Part shown: one piece after another, positions 55,626 through 64,000 of the stretch
Numbering within the stretch: position 1 is the first letter of the stretch
How the letters are laid out: the number at the start of each line of letters is the position of its first letter
Source of the DNA: Bdellovibrio bacteriovorus
GTDB lineage: Bacteria; Bdellovibrionota; Bdellovibrionia; Bdellovibrionales; Bdellovibrionaceae
Reading direction: 5' to 3'
Assembly: GCF_001592755.1 (NCBI RefSeq)
Contig: NZ_LUKF01000019.1
Span: 186,001 to 250,000 of the forward strand
DNA length: 64,000 bases
Made by a program: the position numbers and the translations under genes
Notes under the pieces: model-generated
The model's database searches: none
The model's input: only the letters and a program-made list of their open reading frames with translations
What the model was told of the DNA's origin: nothing

Positions 55626-56288
55626 ATGAAAAAGGCATTTGTATCAGGAATTATCGTTTTAGCATCTTCATTCGCATTGGCTGCTCCAGTTAAGACTACT
55701 CGCGAGGCTCTTGTTGAGTACAATAAACAGTGGAAAGAATATGTTTATGGAAAGTCAGGCTCTGCGGCTAAAACGGCTGATATGGGTATCGCTAAAAACC
55801 GCATCGTTGAACAACTAGGTGTTCACGGTCGCGCTTCTGAGATTAAAAATGCTCTAAGCGGAAATGTCAGCGCCAAACACATGGACGCCTTCGTTTCTAT
55901 TATCGCAGCTAAAAAGCTTGCCGCTGAATGGTCTAAAACTGACTCGGCGGAAGCTCAATCCCTAAACGCTGCTGCTGACGCAAGCACCAAAGCATTGTTG
56001 AATCGTTCTTTAAGAGACGTCCCAAAGAAAACAGAGCTTGGTGAAAACTTGACGGTCGTAACTGAAGCTTTGAATAAAATTGAAGAAATGCCTGCCGAAA
56101 TCCTAACAAACTTCTCAAAGGCAGAGCGTGATTCTTACACTCTAGTTTTAGAGAAGTATGACGAAATCAACAGCCGCGTTACTTCCCTTAAGGCTGAAGA
56201 CAACTTCGTTCAAGCAATCATGGAAGTGAAAAAAGTTGATCGCGCGAAAGCTCTTGAGATCGTAAGAAAACTTAAAGAGTGCGTTTAA
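55626..56288 (+). CDS. Small exported helical orphan protein
   Basis: The 220-residue product has a signal peptide (cleavage ALA-AP) and an almost wholly helical mature part rich in Lys, Glu and Ala (NALSGNVSAKHMDAFVSIIAAKKLAAEW, KVDRAKALEIVRKLKECV) with a single Cys near the end. No family is recognised. GGGAGAGAGT precedes the ATG. It follows the larger orphan and shares its upstream motif, which suggests common control. A bidirectional terminator follows. Confidence 0.75.
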   Translation: MKKAFVSGIIVLASSFALAAPVKTTREALVEYNKQWKEYVYGKSGSAAKTADMGIAKNRIVEQLGVHGRASEIKNALSGNVSAKHMDAFVSIIAAKKLAAEWSKTDSAEAQSLNAAADASTKALLNRSLRDVPKKTELGENLTVVTEALNKIEEMPAEILTNFSKAERDSYTLVLEKYDEINSRVTSLKAEDNFVQAIMEVKKVDRAKALEIVRKLKECV

Positions 56289-56311
56289 TCTAAATTGTAA
56301 ATCGAACCACC

Positions 56312-56345
56312 AAAGCCGAAGCTTGCCAGCTTCGGCTTTTTTATT
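56312..56345. terminator. Bidirectional intrinsic terminator
   Basis: AAAGCCGAAGCT (56312-56323) pairs perfectly with AGCTTCGGCTTT (56328-56339) with a TGCC loop, followed by Ts. It separates the 220-residue orphan gene and motB. Confidence 0.9.
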
Positions 56346-56347
56346 TT

Positions 56348-57097
56348 CTAGATCTCGACTTTTTTATCGTCGGTCACGATAAAGATTTCGATACGACGGT
56401 TCATGGAACGATGTTCTTCGGTGTCGTTGGGGACGATAGGTTTCTGATCGCCGTAGGAAATAGAAATAAATCTTTTTGCATCCAGCTGATGCACTTTCAC
56501 GAAATAGCGAACCACTGCAGATGCGCGACCGCCTGCCAACTCCCAATTGCTTGGAAACAGACTGTCTTGGATTGGTGTATCGTCCGTGTGACCTTCGACG
56601 ATGATGCGTTTTGTATTTGATTTAAGAACTTCGGCCACTTTGTCTAAAGAACTTAAAGCCGAGGCTTTCAACTTAGCAGAGCCCGATGGAAAAAACGTCG
56701 ATGCAGCCAACGCGATACGAACACCAACAGCATCATGATAGATATCTTGGATGGATTCTTTCTTTTGCTGAGCACCCATGGACTTATCTAAAGAACGAAC
56801 CACGTAATCTTCAACTTCGCCGGGTCCGCCTTTTTTAGGGAAGTTCCCTAAAGGCATCACGAGTTCAGCAATAGCATTTTCAAGCTCGTTGCCCGCGCTG
56901 TCGGACCCACCCCGTCCTGTCAGACGTAGTTCAAGCTTGATGGAATCTTCAAATTCTTTTTGCTTTTCAGCGTCTTCGGTTGAGGTTGCATACATCACCA
57001 CAAAGAAAGCAAAAAGAAGCGTAATAAAATCCGCATAAGAGACCAGCCATCTCTCGTGATTTTCATGCTCTTCATGTTTCTTGTGTTTTCTTGCCAT
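56348..57097 (-). CDS. motB: Flagellar stator protein MotB
   Basis: The 249-residue product has one membrane segment with the proton-binding Asp (D23) in SYADFITLLFAFFVVMYATS, and a C-terminal OmpA-like peptidoglycan-binding domain with KRIIVEGHTDDTP, NWELAGGRASAVVRYF and NRRIEIFI. With MotA it forms the stator that powers the flagellum. The Asp and the lack of sodium-type features suit proton coupling, but this is not decisive. It starts 12 bases after motA. Confidence 0.95.
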   Translation of the reverse strand: MARKHKKHEEHENHERWLVSYADFITLLFAFFVVMYATSTEDAEKQKEFEDSIKLELRLTGRGGSDSAGNELENAIAELVMPLGNFPKKGGPGEVEDYVVRSLDKSMGAQQKKESIQDIYHDAVGVRIALAASTFFPSGSAKLKASALSSLDKVAEVLKSNTKRIIVEGHTDDTPIQDSLFPSNWELAGGRASAVVRYFVKVHQLDAKRFISISYGDQKPIVPNDTEEHRSMNRRIEIFIVTDDKKVEI

Positions 57098-57109
57098 CGT
57101 ATCTTAGAC

Positions 57110-57862
57110 CTATCTTTGTTCTGAGGCTAAGAACGCATATAGCTTTTGTTCAAGGACAACAGGGTTCATGCCGCTAGCGATAAGAAGGCCGCCCTCAAGC
57201 ACCATTTGCTTTTCGCGAGAGTCTGATTGAACTTTGCGTTTTAATTTATTTCCCAATGGCAAAAACAATAAGTTCGCGGAACTGACGCCATAAACTGTCG
57301 CGACAAAGGCCACGGCGATACCCGCTCCAAGTTTGCTTGTATCCGTCAGATTTCCCATGACGTGAATAAGACCTAACACCGCACCGATAATCCCGATCGT
57401 TGGAGCAAATCCGCCCGCATCAGTCCAGATTTTTGCACCAGCAAGTTGTTCATCTTCTTCCGTTTGAATTTGGGTTTCGAAAATATCGCGGATGTTTTCA
57501 ACTTCCACGCCATCAACAACATTGCGCAGAATGTTTCTTAGGAAGGGATCCTCGATTTTGTTGATGCGAGGCTCTAATCCCAAGATAGATTCTTTTTTGG
57601 CAAAACGCGCGCAATCCACGATTTCTTGAATGCGTTTTTTGGCCTGGCTTTCTTCTTTATTGAAGGCTTTTTTTGCAAGACTTAATCCGGTTTTTAAGTC
57701 TTTCTCTGAACTGGAAACCATCACGGCACCGAGAGTTCCCGCAAGAACGATAACGAAAGCTGTGAACTGCATTAAAGAGCTGATGTGCCCGCCCTCAAGT
57801 AGGTTCCCGAGCAATATCCCACCGAAGCCTACAAGGAGGCCAAACCATGTTGCTTTATCCAT
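57110..57862 (-). CDS. motA: Flagellar stator protein MotA
   Basis: From the ATG at 57862 the product has 250 residues with the four-helix MotA layout: FGLLVGFGGILLGNLL, LMQFTAFVIVLAGTLGAVMVSSS, then TDAGGFAPTIGIIGAVLGLIHVMGNL and GAGIAVAFVATVYGVSSANLLFLP. The motif GFAPTIGIIGAVLGL is strongly conserved in MotA/PomA. The start MDKATW is the family start; a longer form from 57907 is possible but unlikely. Neither has a strong ribosome binding site. Confidence 0.95.
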   Translation of the reverse strand: MDKATWFGLLVGFGGILLGNLLEGGHISSLMQFTAFVIVLAGTLGAVMVSSSEKDLKTGLSLAKKAFNKEESQAKKRIQEIVDCARFAKKESILGLEPRINKIEDPFLRNILRNVVDGVEVENIRDIFETQIQTEEDEQLAGAKIWTDAGGFAPTIGIIGAVLGLIHVMGNLTDTSKLGAGIAVAFVATVYGVSSANLLFLPLGNKLKRKVQSDSREKQMVLEGGLLIASGMNPVVLEQKLYAFLASEQR

Positions 57863-57954
57863 AAACAAAATAGTGCCACACGAGTTTAACGCTGACACTT
57901 GGACCATCTGAAGACCTAGACTTTCTGCGGGTGAAAAACTAAGGTAAAGTCGTC

Positions 57955-58539
57955 ATGATGTTAGATTTTCTTTTGAGTCTCGATAAAAACCTTTTGATGC
58001 TGATCAATTCTCAGTGGACTGCCTCTTGGGCAGATCAGTTTTTTCCGTTCGTTACGGATCTACATAAAACTTCGTTCTTCAAAACAGTTCTAGTTCCCGT
58101 GGTGTTGGGCATCTTTATGTGGAGACGTGGCATAAAAAAAGGGCTCGTCATTTTCTTTCTTTGTCTTGCCGCTATCTCAATTTCTGATGGAGTCGGTAAC
58201 AAAGCCTTTAAAAAGACGATTCAACGGCCTCGACCGGGGGACACGCCTGGATTGCATGTCGTGGTTCGTGCTCCTTATGGTGGTTACAGTTTTGTCTCTA
58301 ATCACGCGACGAATATGTTTTGCTTCGCCTCTTTTACCGCCATCATGTTCCCTGCCGCGGCGATTCCGGTTTATGCCTTAGCCACTCTGATCGGATATAG
58401 CCGTGTTTACAATGGAGTTCACTTTCCAACGGACGTGTTTGCTGGAGCTCTGTTAGGAATCGCTTTTGGAATTCTATTTGCGCTTTTGTGTCAAAAGATC
58501 CTTTCCAAAATGGATGAGAAAAAGGCAGTCACATCATGA
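57955..58539 (+). CDS. PAP2-type membrane phosphatase
   Basis: The 194-residue product has the three PAP2 motifs: KKTIQRPRP (KX6RP), FVSNHATNM (the PSGH motif with Asn in place of Gly) and SRVYNGVHFPTD (SRX5HXXXD), with five or six membrane segments. The substrate may be undecaprenyl diphosphate, phosphatidate or lipid A phosphate. A second ATG follows the first directly. It overlaps the next gene by four bases. Confidence 0.9.
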   Translation: MMLDFLLSLDKNLLMLINSQWTASWADQFFPFVTDLHKTSFFKTVLVPVVLGIFMWRRGIKKGLVIFFLCLAAISISDGVGNKAFKKTIQRPRPGDTPGLHVVVRAPYGGYSFVSNHATNMFCFASFTAIMFPAAAIPVYALATLIGYSRVYNGVHFPTDVFAGALLGIAFGILFALLCQKILSKMDEKKAVTS

Positions 58540-59522
58540 AAATTCTAGTTACAGGTGCCAACGGATTTTTAGGAAGCTGGGTTACTCGCGCATTGGTGAA
58601 CGAAGGGCATCACGTTTACGCTCTTGTTCGTCCAAAAAGTGATCTTTCTGAACTTTCAGGCGTTCAATGCAAATATGTTCATGGTGATGTGACAGATGTT
58701 CACTCTTTATTAGAAGCCTTTAAAGGCGTAGATACCGTGTTTCATCTTGCGGGAGTCATTGCTTATAAAAAATCCCAGCGTCACTTGATGGATAAGGTGA
58801 ACGTCGAAGGAACTGCTAACGTCGTATCTGTGTGTCGCGAACACAAAGTTCGTCGCCTGGTTTATCTATCTTCCGTAGTGGCTATCGGCGCCGGCTACAC
58901 ACCTCAAGATATCCTGAATGAAGATTCAGCCTATAATATTTCTGACTTAAACCTGGGTTACTTTGAAACCAAACACGAGGCCGAAAAGATTGTTAAAAAG
59001 GCCTGTGACAAAGGCGAAATCAACGCCGTGATGTTAAATCCGTCCACTATCTACGGCGCCGGTGATGCAAAAAAAGGCAGTCGCAAGATGCAGCTGAAAG
59101 TCGCTCAAGGAAAACTCAAATTCTATACCTCTGGCGGTGTAAACGTTGTTGCCGTTGAGGATGTTGTTCAAGGAATTTTGAGCGCCTGGAAAAACGGACG
59201 AAATGGAGAGCGTTATATTTTGTCCGGTGAAAATATTCTGATTAAAGATCTTTTTGCGATGATTGCGGCAGAAGCGGGAGTCAAACCTCCGCCTTACCAA
59301 ATGCCCGATTCGGTCTTACACACTGTGGGGGCGATCGGCGATGCAATGGAAAAGCTAGGACTCAAAGGTCCTTTAAGCAGAGAAAATGCTTACACAGCAA
59401 CGATGTATCACTGGTTTGACTCTTCTAAAGCACAAAAAGAATTGGGATTTAAACCTCGTCCAGCGCGCGAAGCCATACACAACAGTGTTCAGTGGATGAA
59501 GGATCAAGGTTTACTGAAGTAA
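58536..59522 (+). CDS. NAD-dependent epimerase/dehydratase (dihydroflavonol reductase-like extended SDR)
   Basis: The 328-residue product has the Rossmann motif TGANGFLGSWV, HGDVTDVHSL, the active-site YFETKHEAE (YxxxK), and MLNPSTIYGAGD. This is the extended short-chain dehydrogenase group near dihydroflavonol-4-reductase and HpnA, acting on nucleotide sugars or hydroxy-ketones. It is coupled to the PAP2 gene, so lipid or envelope-sugar metabolism is possible. The substrate is unknown. Confidence 0.87.
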   Translation: MKILVTGANGFLGSWVTRALVNEGHHVYALVRPKSDLSELSGVQCKYVHGDVTDVHSLLEAFKGVDTVFHLAGVIAYKKSQRHLMDKVNVEGTANVVSVCREHKVRRLVYLSSVVAIGAGYTPQDILNEDSAYNISDLNLGYFETKHEAEKIVKKACDKGEINAVMLNPSTIYGAGDAKKGSRKMQLKVAQGKLKFYTSGGVNVVAVEDVVQGILSAWKNGRNGERYILSGENILIKDLFAMIAAEAGVKPPPYQMPDSVLHTVGAIGDAMEKLGLKGPLSRENAYTATMYHWFDSSKAQKELGFKPRPAREAIHNSVQWMKDQGLLK

Positions 59523-59529
59523 GGTTTTA

Positions 59530-60354
59530 ATGAAGAGCGCATTCTTTTTTATTCTGGGAGCAGTATCTTTGATGGCGGTAGCGGCAAGCTACCTTTGGAA
59601 CTGGCTTCCAAAACCAGAAGACATTCGTGGCTGTATGGTCACGAAGATGTACCAGGTAGACCTCTGCCCCACATCTAAAAACTATGTTCCCTTAAAGCAA
59701 ATATCTCCGTACTTACAAAAAGCGATCATCCTGACTGAAGATTCAGACTTTTATAATCACAAAGGTTTTGATTGGATCGCCATCGAAAAAAATGCGCGTG
59801 AAGGCTGGGAAGCTGGCGTCTTTAAAAGGGGCGGATCCACAATCACCCAACAGCTTGCTAAAAATATGTTTCTTTCAAAAGATCGCACCTTTATCCGCAA
59901 AGGTCTTGAGGCGCTGATCACGGATCGCATCGAAAGCACGTTAACCAAAAAAGAAATTTTAGAGAGATATCTGAACGTCGTGGAGTTTGGTAAAAACATC
60001 TATGGTGTTAAAGCCGCAGCAAAATATTACTTTAAAAAATCTCCGTCAGAACTCAACATCGTGGAAAGTGCGTTCCTGGCAATGGTATTACCAAATCCAG
60101 TAAAATACTCTCAGTCCTATTATCGCAAAGAGCTGACCTCTTTTGCCAAACGCCGCCTGACCACAATTATCGATAACATGTTTCAATATCATCGCATCAA
60201 TCAGGAAGAATACGACGCCGCCACTTATCAGCTTTCTTATTTCTTCCAACCTGAGCCCCCACCTGAAGAACTTAATGCCGCTGTCGAAGAAATTCCCACT
60301 TTAGAAGAGCTTGAAAATGCGGAACTTCAGGAAGAAGAAGAGGTCGTACAATGA
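59530..60354 (+). CDS. mtgA: Monofunctional peptidoglycan glycosyltransferase
   Basis: The 274-residue product has an N-terminal membrane anchor (FFFILGAVSLMAVAASYLW) and a GT51 transglycosylase domain: LTEDSDFYNHKGFDW, RGGSTITQQLAKNMFLS, RIESTLTKKEILERYLNVVEFG, and ESAFLAMVLPNP. The catalytic Glu is in EDSDFYNH. It polymerises lipid II in the periplasm without a transpeptidase domain. Length is slightly above E. coli MtgA (242) due to an acidic C-terminal tail. Confidence 0.94.
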   Translation: MKSAFFFILGAVSLMAVAASYLWNWLPKPEDIRGCMVTKMYQVDLCPTSKNYVPLKQISPYLQKAIILTEDSDFYNHKGFDWIAIEKNAREGWEAGVFKRGGSTITQQLAKNMFLSKDRTFIRKGLEALITDRIESTLTKKEILERYLNVVEFGKNIYGVKAAAKYYFKKSPSELNIVESAFLAMVLPNPVKYSQSYYRKELTSFAKRRLTTIIDNMFQYHRINQEEYDAATYQLSYFFQPEPPPEELNAAVEEIPTLEELENAELQEEEEVVQ

Positions 60355-60758
60355 AGATTGTTTCAGCCTGTCTTTCCGGAGTTCATTGTCGCTATGACTG
60401 CAAAGCGCAGACTCGCTCTTCTATTGAAGAGATGGTAAAAAATGGTGAAGCCATTCCGGTATGCCCTGAGCAACTCGGCGGACTTTCAACTCCCCGTCCG
60501 CCCGCTGAAAGAATTGGCGACAAAGTCCTTACCAATTCTGGATCCGACGTCACGGCCCAGTACGAGCAAGGCGCCTTAGAAGCCCTTCGAATTGCGCAAC
60601 TTTGCGGTGCCACTGAAGCTTTGCTTAAATCAAAATCTCCGATGTGTGGATCTGGAAAAATCTACGACGGCACTTTTTCGGGAAGCCTTAAAGATGGCGA
60701 CGGTGTTTTTGCCGAGCTATTAAAAAAGCACGGCATCAAGATCACTTCCGTCGAATAA
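60351..60758 (+). CDS. DUF523 / TudS-like protein (thiouracil desulfurase family)
   Basis: The 135-residue product matches DUF523: SACLSGVHCRYD, VCPEQLGGLSTPRPP, and LLKSKSPMCGSGKIYDGTFSG. C7, C38 and C99 correspond to the three cysteines that bind a [4Fe-4S] cluster in TudS enzymes, which desulfurise 2-thiouracil and tRNA thiouridine. It overlaps mtgA by four bases. Its stop codon abuts the stop of the convergent permease gene. Confidence 0.88.
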   Translation: MKIVSACLSGVHCRYDCKAQTRSSIEEMVKNGEAIPVCPEQLGGLSTPRPPAERIGDKVLTNSGSDVTAQYEQGALEALRIAQLCGATEALLKSKSPMCGSGKIYDGTFSGSLKDGDGVFAELLKKHGIKITSVE

Positions 60759-61547
60759 TTATTTCAGAAGTTTTTTACGAATACGTACAAACGAGATATT
60801 CATGCAGATCCACGTCGCAAGGATAAGGATCAAGATATGCACGAAAACCCACACGCCAAATCCCTGGTGTAGAATAGCTCTGACAGCCGCCACCCCGTGA
60901 GTCAGTGGGAATAAATAAGCAATGTAACGAAGAACCGTTGGAAGCTGCTCTAACGGAAAATAAGTTCCGCTGAGCAAACTCATTGGAACAATCAAACCCG
61001 ACGTCGCATAAATGAACGAGTCATAATTTCTTGCGTAAGAAGTTAAAATCATTCCGATACATGAAAACAAACCGGACAATAAGAAAAGCACTGGCAAAGC
61101 AAAGATGATTCGATAGGTATCAATCAAACCAAAGAACATCGCGACCAGAGTTACACCCAAAACGCCGAACACACCTTTTGTAGCGGCCCATAAAAGTTCG
61201 CCGGCAACAATTTCTTCAGGTCCCACACGCGTCAACATGATCGTCGCATAGGTTTTCTGGTGTGTGAGTTTCGAATAGTTAGCGTAAGTTCCTTCAAAGA
61301 AGGCCACAAGCATCGCTGTTGTCGCCAGAAGTGCCGGGAAGAAAAATTCGATATAAGACATCCCACCCATGTTATTTACAAAGGCGCCCAAACCGAAACC
61401 CATGGCTCCCAGATAAATCACGGGCTCAAGAACGATCCAGAAGAATGAAACCAACCACGTTTTTTTAAAATACAAAAAGTTACGAGACCATACTTGAAAG
61501 GCCCCGCTATTCACCTTTGGCATCGTCAAATATTCTTTGAACTTCAT
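60759..61547 (-). CDS. ABC-2 type exporter permease (NodJ-like)
   Basis: The 262-residue product has six membrane segments: WLVSFFWIVLEPVIYLGAMGFGLG, FFFPALLATTAMLVAFFEG, GVFGVLGVTLVAMFFGL, FALPVLFLLSGLFSCIGMIL, ATSGLIVPMSLLSGTYFPLEQLP and VFVHILILILATWICM. The FPLEQLPTVLRYIAYLFPLTHG motif is typical of ABC-2/NodJ permeases. It works with the ATPase encoded directly upstream; substrates may be lipids, polysaccharides or drugs. It shares one base with the ATPase stop (TAATG). Confidence 0.92.
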   Translation of the reverse strand: MKFKEYLTMPKVNSGAFQVWSRNFLYFKKTWLVSFFWIVLEPVIYLGAMGFGLGAFVNNMGGMSYIEFFFPALLATTAMLVAFFEGTYANYSKLTHQKTYATIMLTRVGPEEIVAGELLWAATKGVFGVLGVTLVAMFFGLIDTYRIIFALPVLFLLSGLFSCIGMILTSYARNYDSFIYATSGLIVPMSLLSGTYFPLEQLPTVLRYIAYLFPLTHGVAAVRAILHQGFGVWVFVHILILILATWICMNISFVRIRKKLLK

Positions 61548-62473
61548 TACTCGTCCCTCAATTGATGGCCGGCAAGTTTCAAGAATACGTCATTTAAAGT
61601 GGGCTTACGGATATAGATCTTATCGCTCGCAATAAGATCAACAACACGACGACCTTCTTGATTTTCCTTCACCAAGACCGAAACCGTGTCTTTGATAACT
61701 TGATAGGCAAAACCTTCAGCGCGCAAACGACCTAGGTAGTAATTCAAATCCACGGGATTTGTATCGAACTCCACAACTTCTTTACCGATCAGCTCACGAA
61801 TCAAATCGCGAGGCTTACCAATCGTCAGAATACGGCCGTTATCGATGATGGCGACACGGTCACACATCTGCTCGGCTTCTTCCATGTAGTGAGTCGTTAG
61901 AATCAAGGTGCTTTTTTCAGACTTAAGATGCTTAAAGAAATCCCAAATCCAGATTCGCGCTTGCGGATCAAGGCCTGTTGTCGGTTCATCGAGGAAAATC
62001 ACCTCAGGAGAGTTGATAAGGCCACGCGCAATCGCCAGACGACGTTTCATGCCGCCACTTAAGGTTTCTACCGAGCGATCTTGGTATTCTTCAAGCTTCA
62101 TCAAACGTAACAAAGCCTGAGCACGAAGCTCGGCTTCTGCTTTAGGAATTTTATGATAGCTAGCGTAGACCAGAAGATTTTCAAGGACGGTGAAGTCAGG
62201 ATCTAGGCCGTCCTCTTGCGGGACGACCCCGATGCGATTTTTGATTTCGCGATAATTCTTTTTAACATTCAGACCGAGGACGTAAAGCTCCCCGCTGGTA
62301 ACGAGGGCTGAGCAATACATCATTTTCATGGTTGTAGATTTGCCCGCCCCGTTGGGACCTAAGAGACCGAAACATTCGCCTTTGTAAATCTCCAGATTTA
62401 TTCCATCGACAGCGACTTTATCGTCGTATTTTTTGGTTAAATCTTTGATCTCAATGGCGACGTTTGTACTCAT
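61547..62473 (-). CDS. ABC transporter ATP-binding protein (NodI-like)
   Basis: The 308-residue product has Walker A GPNGAGKSTT, signature LSGGMKRRLAIARG, Walker B VIFLDEPTTGLDP, and switch LTTHYMEEAEQMCDR, followed by a C-terminal domain of about 90 residues. It powers the NodJ-like permease. Its start shares one base with the typA stop (TAATG), so the transporter is in the typA transcription unit. Confidence 0.94.
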   Translation of the reverse strand: MSTNVAIEIKDLTKKYDDKVAVDGINLEIYKGECFGLLGPNGAGKSTTMKMMYCSALVTSGELYVLGLNVKKNYREIKNRIGVVPQEDGLDPDFTVLENLLVYASYHKIPKAEAELRAQALLRLMKLEEYQDRSVETLSGGMKRRLAIARGLINSPEVIFLDEPTTGLDPQARIWIWDFFKHLKSEKSTLILTTHYMEEAEQMCDRVAIIDNGRILTIGKPRDLIRELIGKEVVEFDTNPVDLNYYLGRLRAEGFAYQVIKDTVSVLVKENQEGRRVVDLIASDKIYIRKPTLNDVFLKLAGHQLRDE

Positions 62474-64000
62474 TATTCCTTCGCTGCTCTTGCACGTTTG
62501 TGTGGGTCTAGTTCTTTCAAACGAAGACGGATGTTCTTCGGAGTGACCTCGATCAACTCTGAATCTTTAATCCATTCCATCGCTCTTTCCAAAGTCATTT
62601 TCTTAACTGGAACCAGACGGATAGCTTCATCAGAACCTGAAGCACGTACGTTCGTCAATTTTTTCTCGCGAGTGATGTTTACTTCTAGATCATTCTCTTT
62701 TGCGTGCTCGCCTACGATCATGCCTTCGTACACATCATCACCGTGCTCAACCATCATGATACCGCGCTCTTGAAGATTCCAGATCGCGTAGGCAGTTGCT
62801 TGGCCTTTGCGGTCAGAAATCATCGCACCGTTCATACGGTGTTCGATTTCACCACGGTAGTCATCCCAACCGTCGAATTGTGTATTCAAAAGACCTGTAC
62901 CACGAGTGTCAGTCAAGAAGTCGGAACGGTAACCGATCAAACCACGAGAAGGGATACGGAACTCAAGACGTGTACGACCAGATCCTTTTTGAACCATGTT
63001 CGTCATCACACCTTTACGTTTACCAAGTTTTTCAGTAACCGCACCCACGAAGCTATCTTCGATATCGATAACCGCGATTTCCATCGGTTCCAATTTTTTA
63101 CCGTTTTCTTCTTTGAAAACAACTGTCGGCTTAGAAACTAGAAGCTCGAAGTTTTCACGGCGCATTTGTTCGATCAAAACGCCCAATTGCAACTCACCAC
63201 GACCGACAACTTTGAACGCGTCAGTGCTGTCAGTTTTTTCTACGCGGATTGCAACGTTATACAAAAGCTCTCTTTCAAGACGCTCAAGGATCTTACGAGA
63301 CGTTACGTTCTTACCATCCAAACCTGCAAAAGGTCCGTTGTTCACCGAGAACACCATACCTACTGTTGGCTCTTCTACACGGATACGCTCAAGTGGACGA
63401 GGATCCGTAACCGAAGTGATAGTATCACCGATAGTGAAGTCTTCCATACCCGCGATAACTACGATGTCACCCGCGCCAACTTCTTGCGCCGGAACTTGCG
63501 AGTTCACTTTGTACTGGAATAAAGCTGAAACTTTCACTTTCTTTTGAGTGTTCGCTTGAACACAAAGAACATCGTCACCCACTTTGATAGTTCCCGCTCT
63601 CATACGACCGATCGCCAAACGACCTACGTAGTCATTGTATGAAATGTTAGAAACCATAACTTGAAGTGGAGCGTTCTCTTCAATTTTTGGAGGAGGAACT
63701 AGATTTACGATAGCATCGTAAAGAACTTCCAAAGAACCTGTGTTCACTTTTGGATCTAGAGTCGCCATACCTTCACGCGCGATAGCGTAAACAGTGTGGA
63801 AATCACATTGCTCTTCTGTTGCATCTAGGTCGATGAACAAATCGAAAAGTTCATTGTGAACTTCTTGAATACGAGCATCGGCACGGTCAATTTTGTTAAT
63901 ACAAACGATAACTTTTTTGCCGCCCTCAAGAGCTTTTTTCAATACGAAACGAGTCTGTGGAAGTGGACCTTCGGAAGCGTCGCAAAGAAGGATACAACCA
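62473..64000 (-). CDS. typA: Translational GTPase TypA/BipA (5' part outside the window)
   Basis: About 509 C-terminal residues are in the window, starting inside the G domain (GCILLCDASEGPLPQTRFVLKKALEGGKKVIVCINKID with the guanine-binding NKID). Domain II, the EF-G-like domains III and V (GELQLGVLIEQMRRENFE, FRIPSRGLIGYRSDFLTDTRGTGLLN) and the BipA-specific C-terminal domain (VNITREKKLTNVRASGSDEAIRLVP) are all readable. BipA binds the ribosome under stress and at low temperature and aids 50S assembly. The gene continues beyond the end of the window. Confidence 0.97.
   Translation of the reverse strand, partial: GCILLCDASEGPLPQTRFVLKKALEGGKKVIVCINKIDRADARIQEVHNELFDLFIDLDATEEQCDFHTVYAIAREGMATLDPKVNTGSLEVLYDAIVNLVPPPKIEENAPLQVMVSNISYNDYVGRLAIGRMRAGTIKVGDDVLCVQANTQKKVKVSALFQYKVNSQVPAQEVGAGDIVVIAGMEDFTIGDTITSVTDPRPLERIRVEEPTVGMVFSVNNGPFAGLDGKNVTSRKILERLERELLYNVAIRVEKTDSTDAFKVVGRGELQLGVLIEQMRRENFELLVSKPTVVFKEENGKKLEPMEIAVIDIEDSFVGAVTEKLGKRKGVMTNMVQKGSGRTRLEFRIPSRGLIGYRSDFLTDTRGTGLLNTQFDGWDDYRGEIEHRMNGAMISDRKGQATAYAIWNLQERGIMMVEHGDDVYEGMIVGEHAKENDLEVNITREKKLTNVRASGSDEAIRLVPVKKMTLERAMEWIKDSELIEVTPKNIRLRLKELDPHKRARAAKE

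Overview
The window looks like chromosomal backbone of a Gram-negative, motile predatory-type bacterium of the Bdellovibrionota (Bdellovibrio or a close relative). This is inferred from the gene set and style: many lipoproteins, an abundance of orphan exported proteins, tol, mot and mreB genes, a PrkA-YeaH-SpoVR unit, and roughly mid-to-high 40s % G+C by eye. No rRNA, tRNA, CRISPR array, insertion sequence or prophage was seen. Genes are dense, often overlapping by 1-4 bases, and mostly on the minus strand.

Layout. 1-5.6 kb: the end of a CheY-like receiver gene and the operon prkA-yeaH-spoVR-SUI1. 5.6-13.2 kb: envelope genes (LolB-like lipoprotein, small membrane protein, TPR lipoprotein, pseudopilin-like protein, LpoB plus a COG3014 lipoprotein) with a PhaR-type regulator and a RadC-like protein. 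13.2-22.9 kb: a fimbrin-like protein gene and a co-oriented chain mreB - sigma-region-4 protein - anti-sigma-like protein - sensor histidine kinase - small exported protein - chaperone - usher - tip subunit, i.e. a chaperone-usher pilus locus directly downstream of regulatory genes. 22.9-33 kb: an exported lipoprotein, glpD with an acetyltransferase gene, a HAD phosphatase, then xseA-xseB-ispA-tlyA-patatin-like lipoprotein-pepP. 33.3-35.9 kb: a zinc-metalloprotease-like lipoprotein and a coupled membrane-anchored protein.

35.9-41.8 kb: a complete SUF iron-sulfur operon (Rrf2 regulator, sufB, sufC, sufD, sufS, nfu). 41.8-49.1 kb: a degenerate GDPD-like protein, tolQ-tolR-tolA-tolB, glnE-like and a cyclophilin. 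49.2-56.3 kb: exported proteins of mostly unknown function (DUF4430-like, DUF3015, DUF4105, a 943-residue orphan and a 220-residue orphan) and a thioredoxin. 56.3-57.9 kb: motA-motB. 57.9-60.8 kb: PAP2 phosphatase, NAD-dependent epimerase, peptidoglycan glycosyltransferase and a TudS/DUF523 protein. 60.8-64 kb: an ABC-2 exporter and the 3' part of typA/bipA.

The most interesting non-genic signal is a 17-bp interrupted palindrome of the form TGTCTMA-N3-TKAGACA. Four good copies and one weaker copy lie only in promoter regions, four of them before genes for exported proteins. Other points worth attention are the shape/sigma/kinase/pilus gene chain, two apparently catalytically dead enzymes (patatin-like lipoprotein and GDPD-like protein), an anti-sigma-like protein without zinc-binding cysteines, and the large orphan protein at 52.5-55.4 kb. 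All assignments come from reading the sequence; no database search was run.
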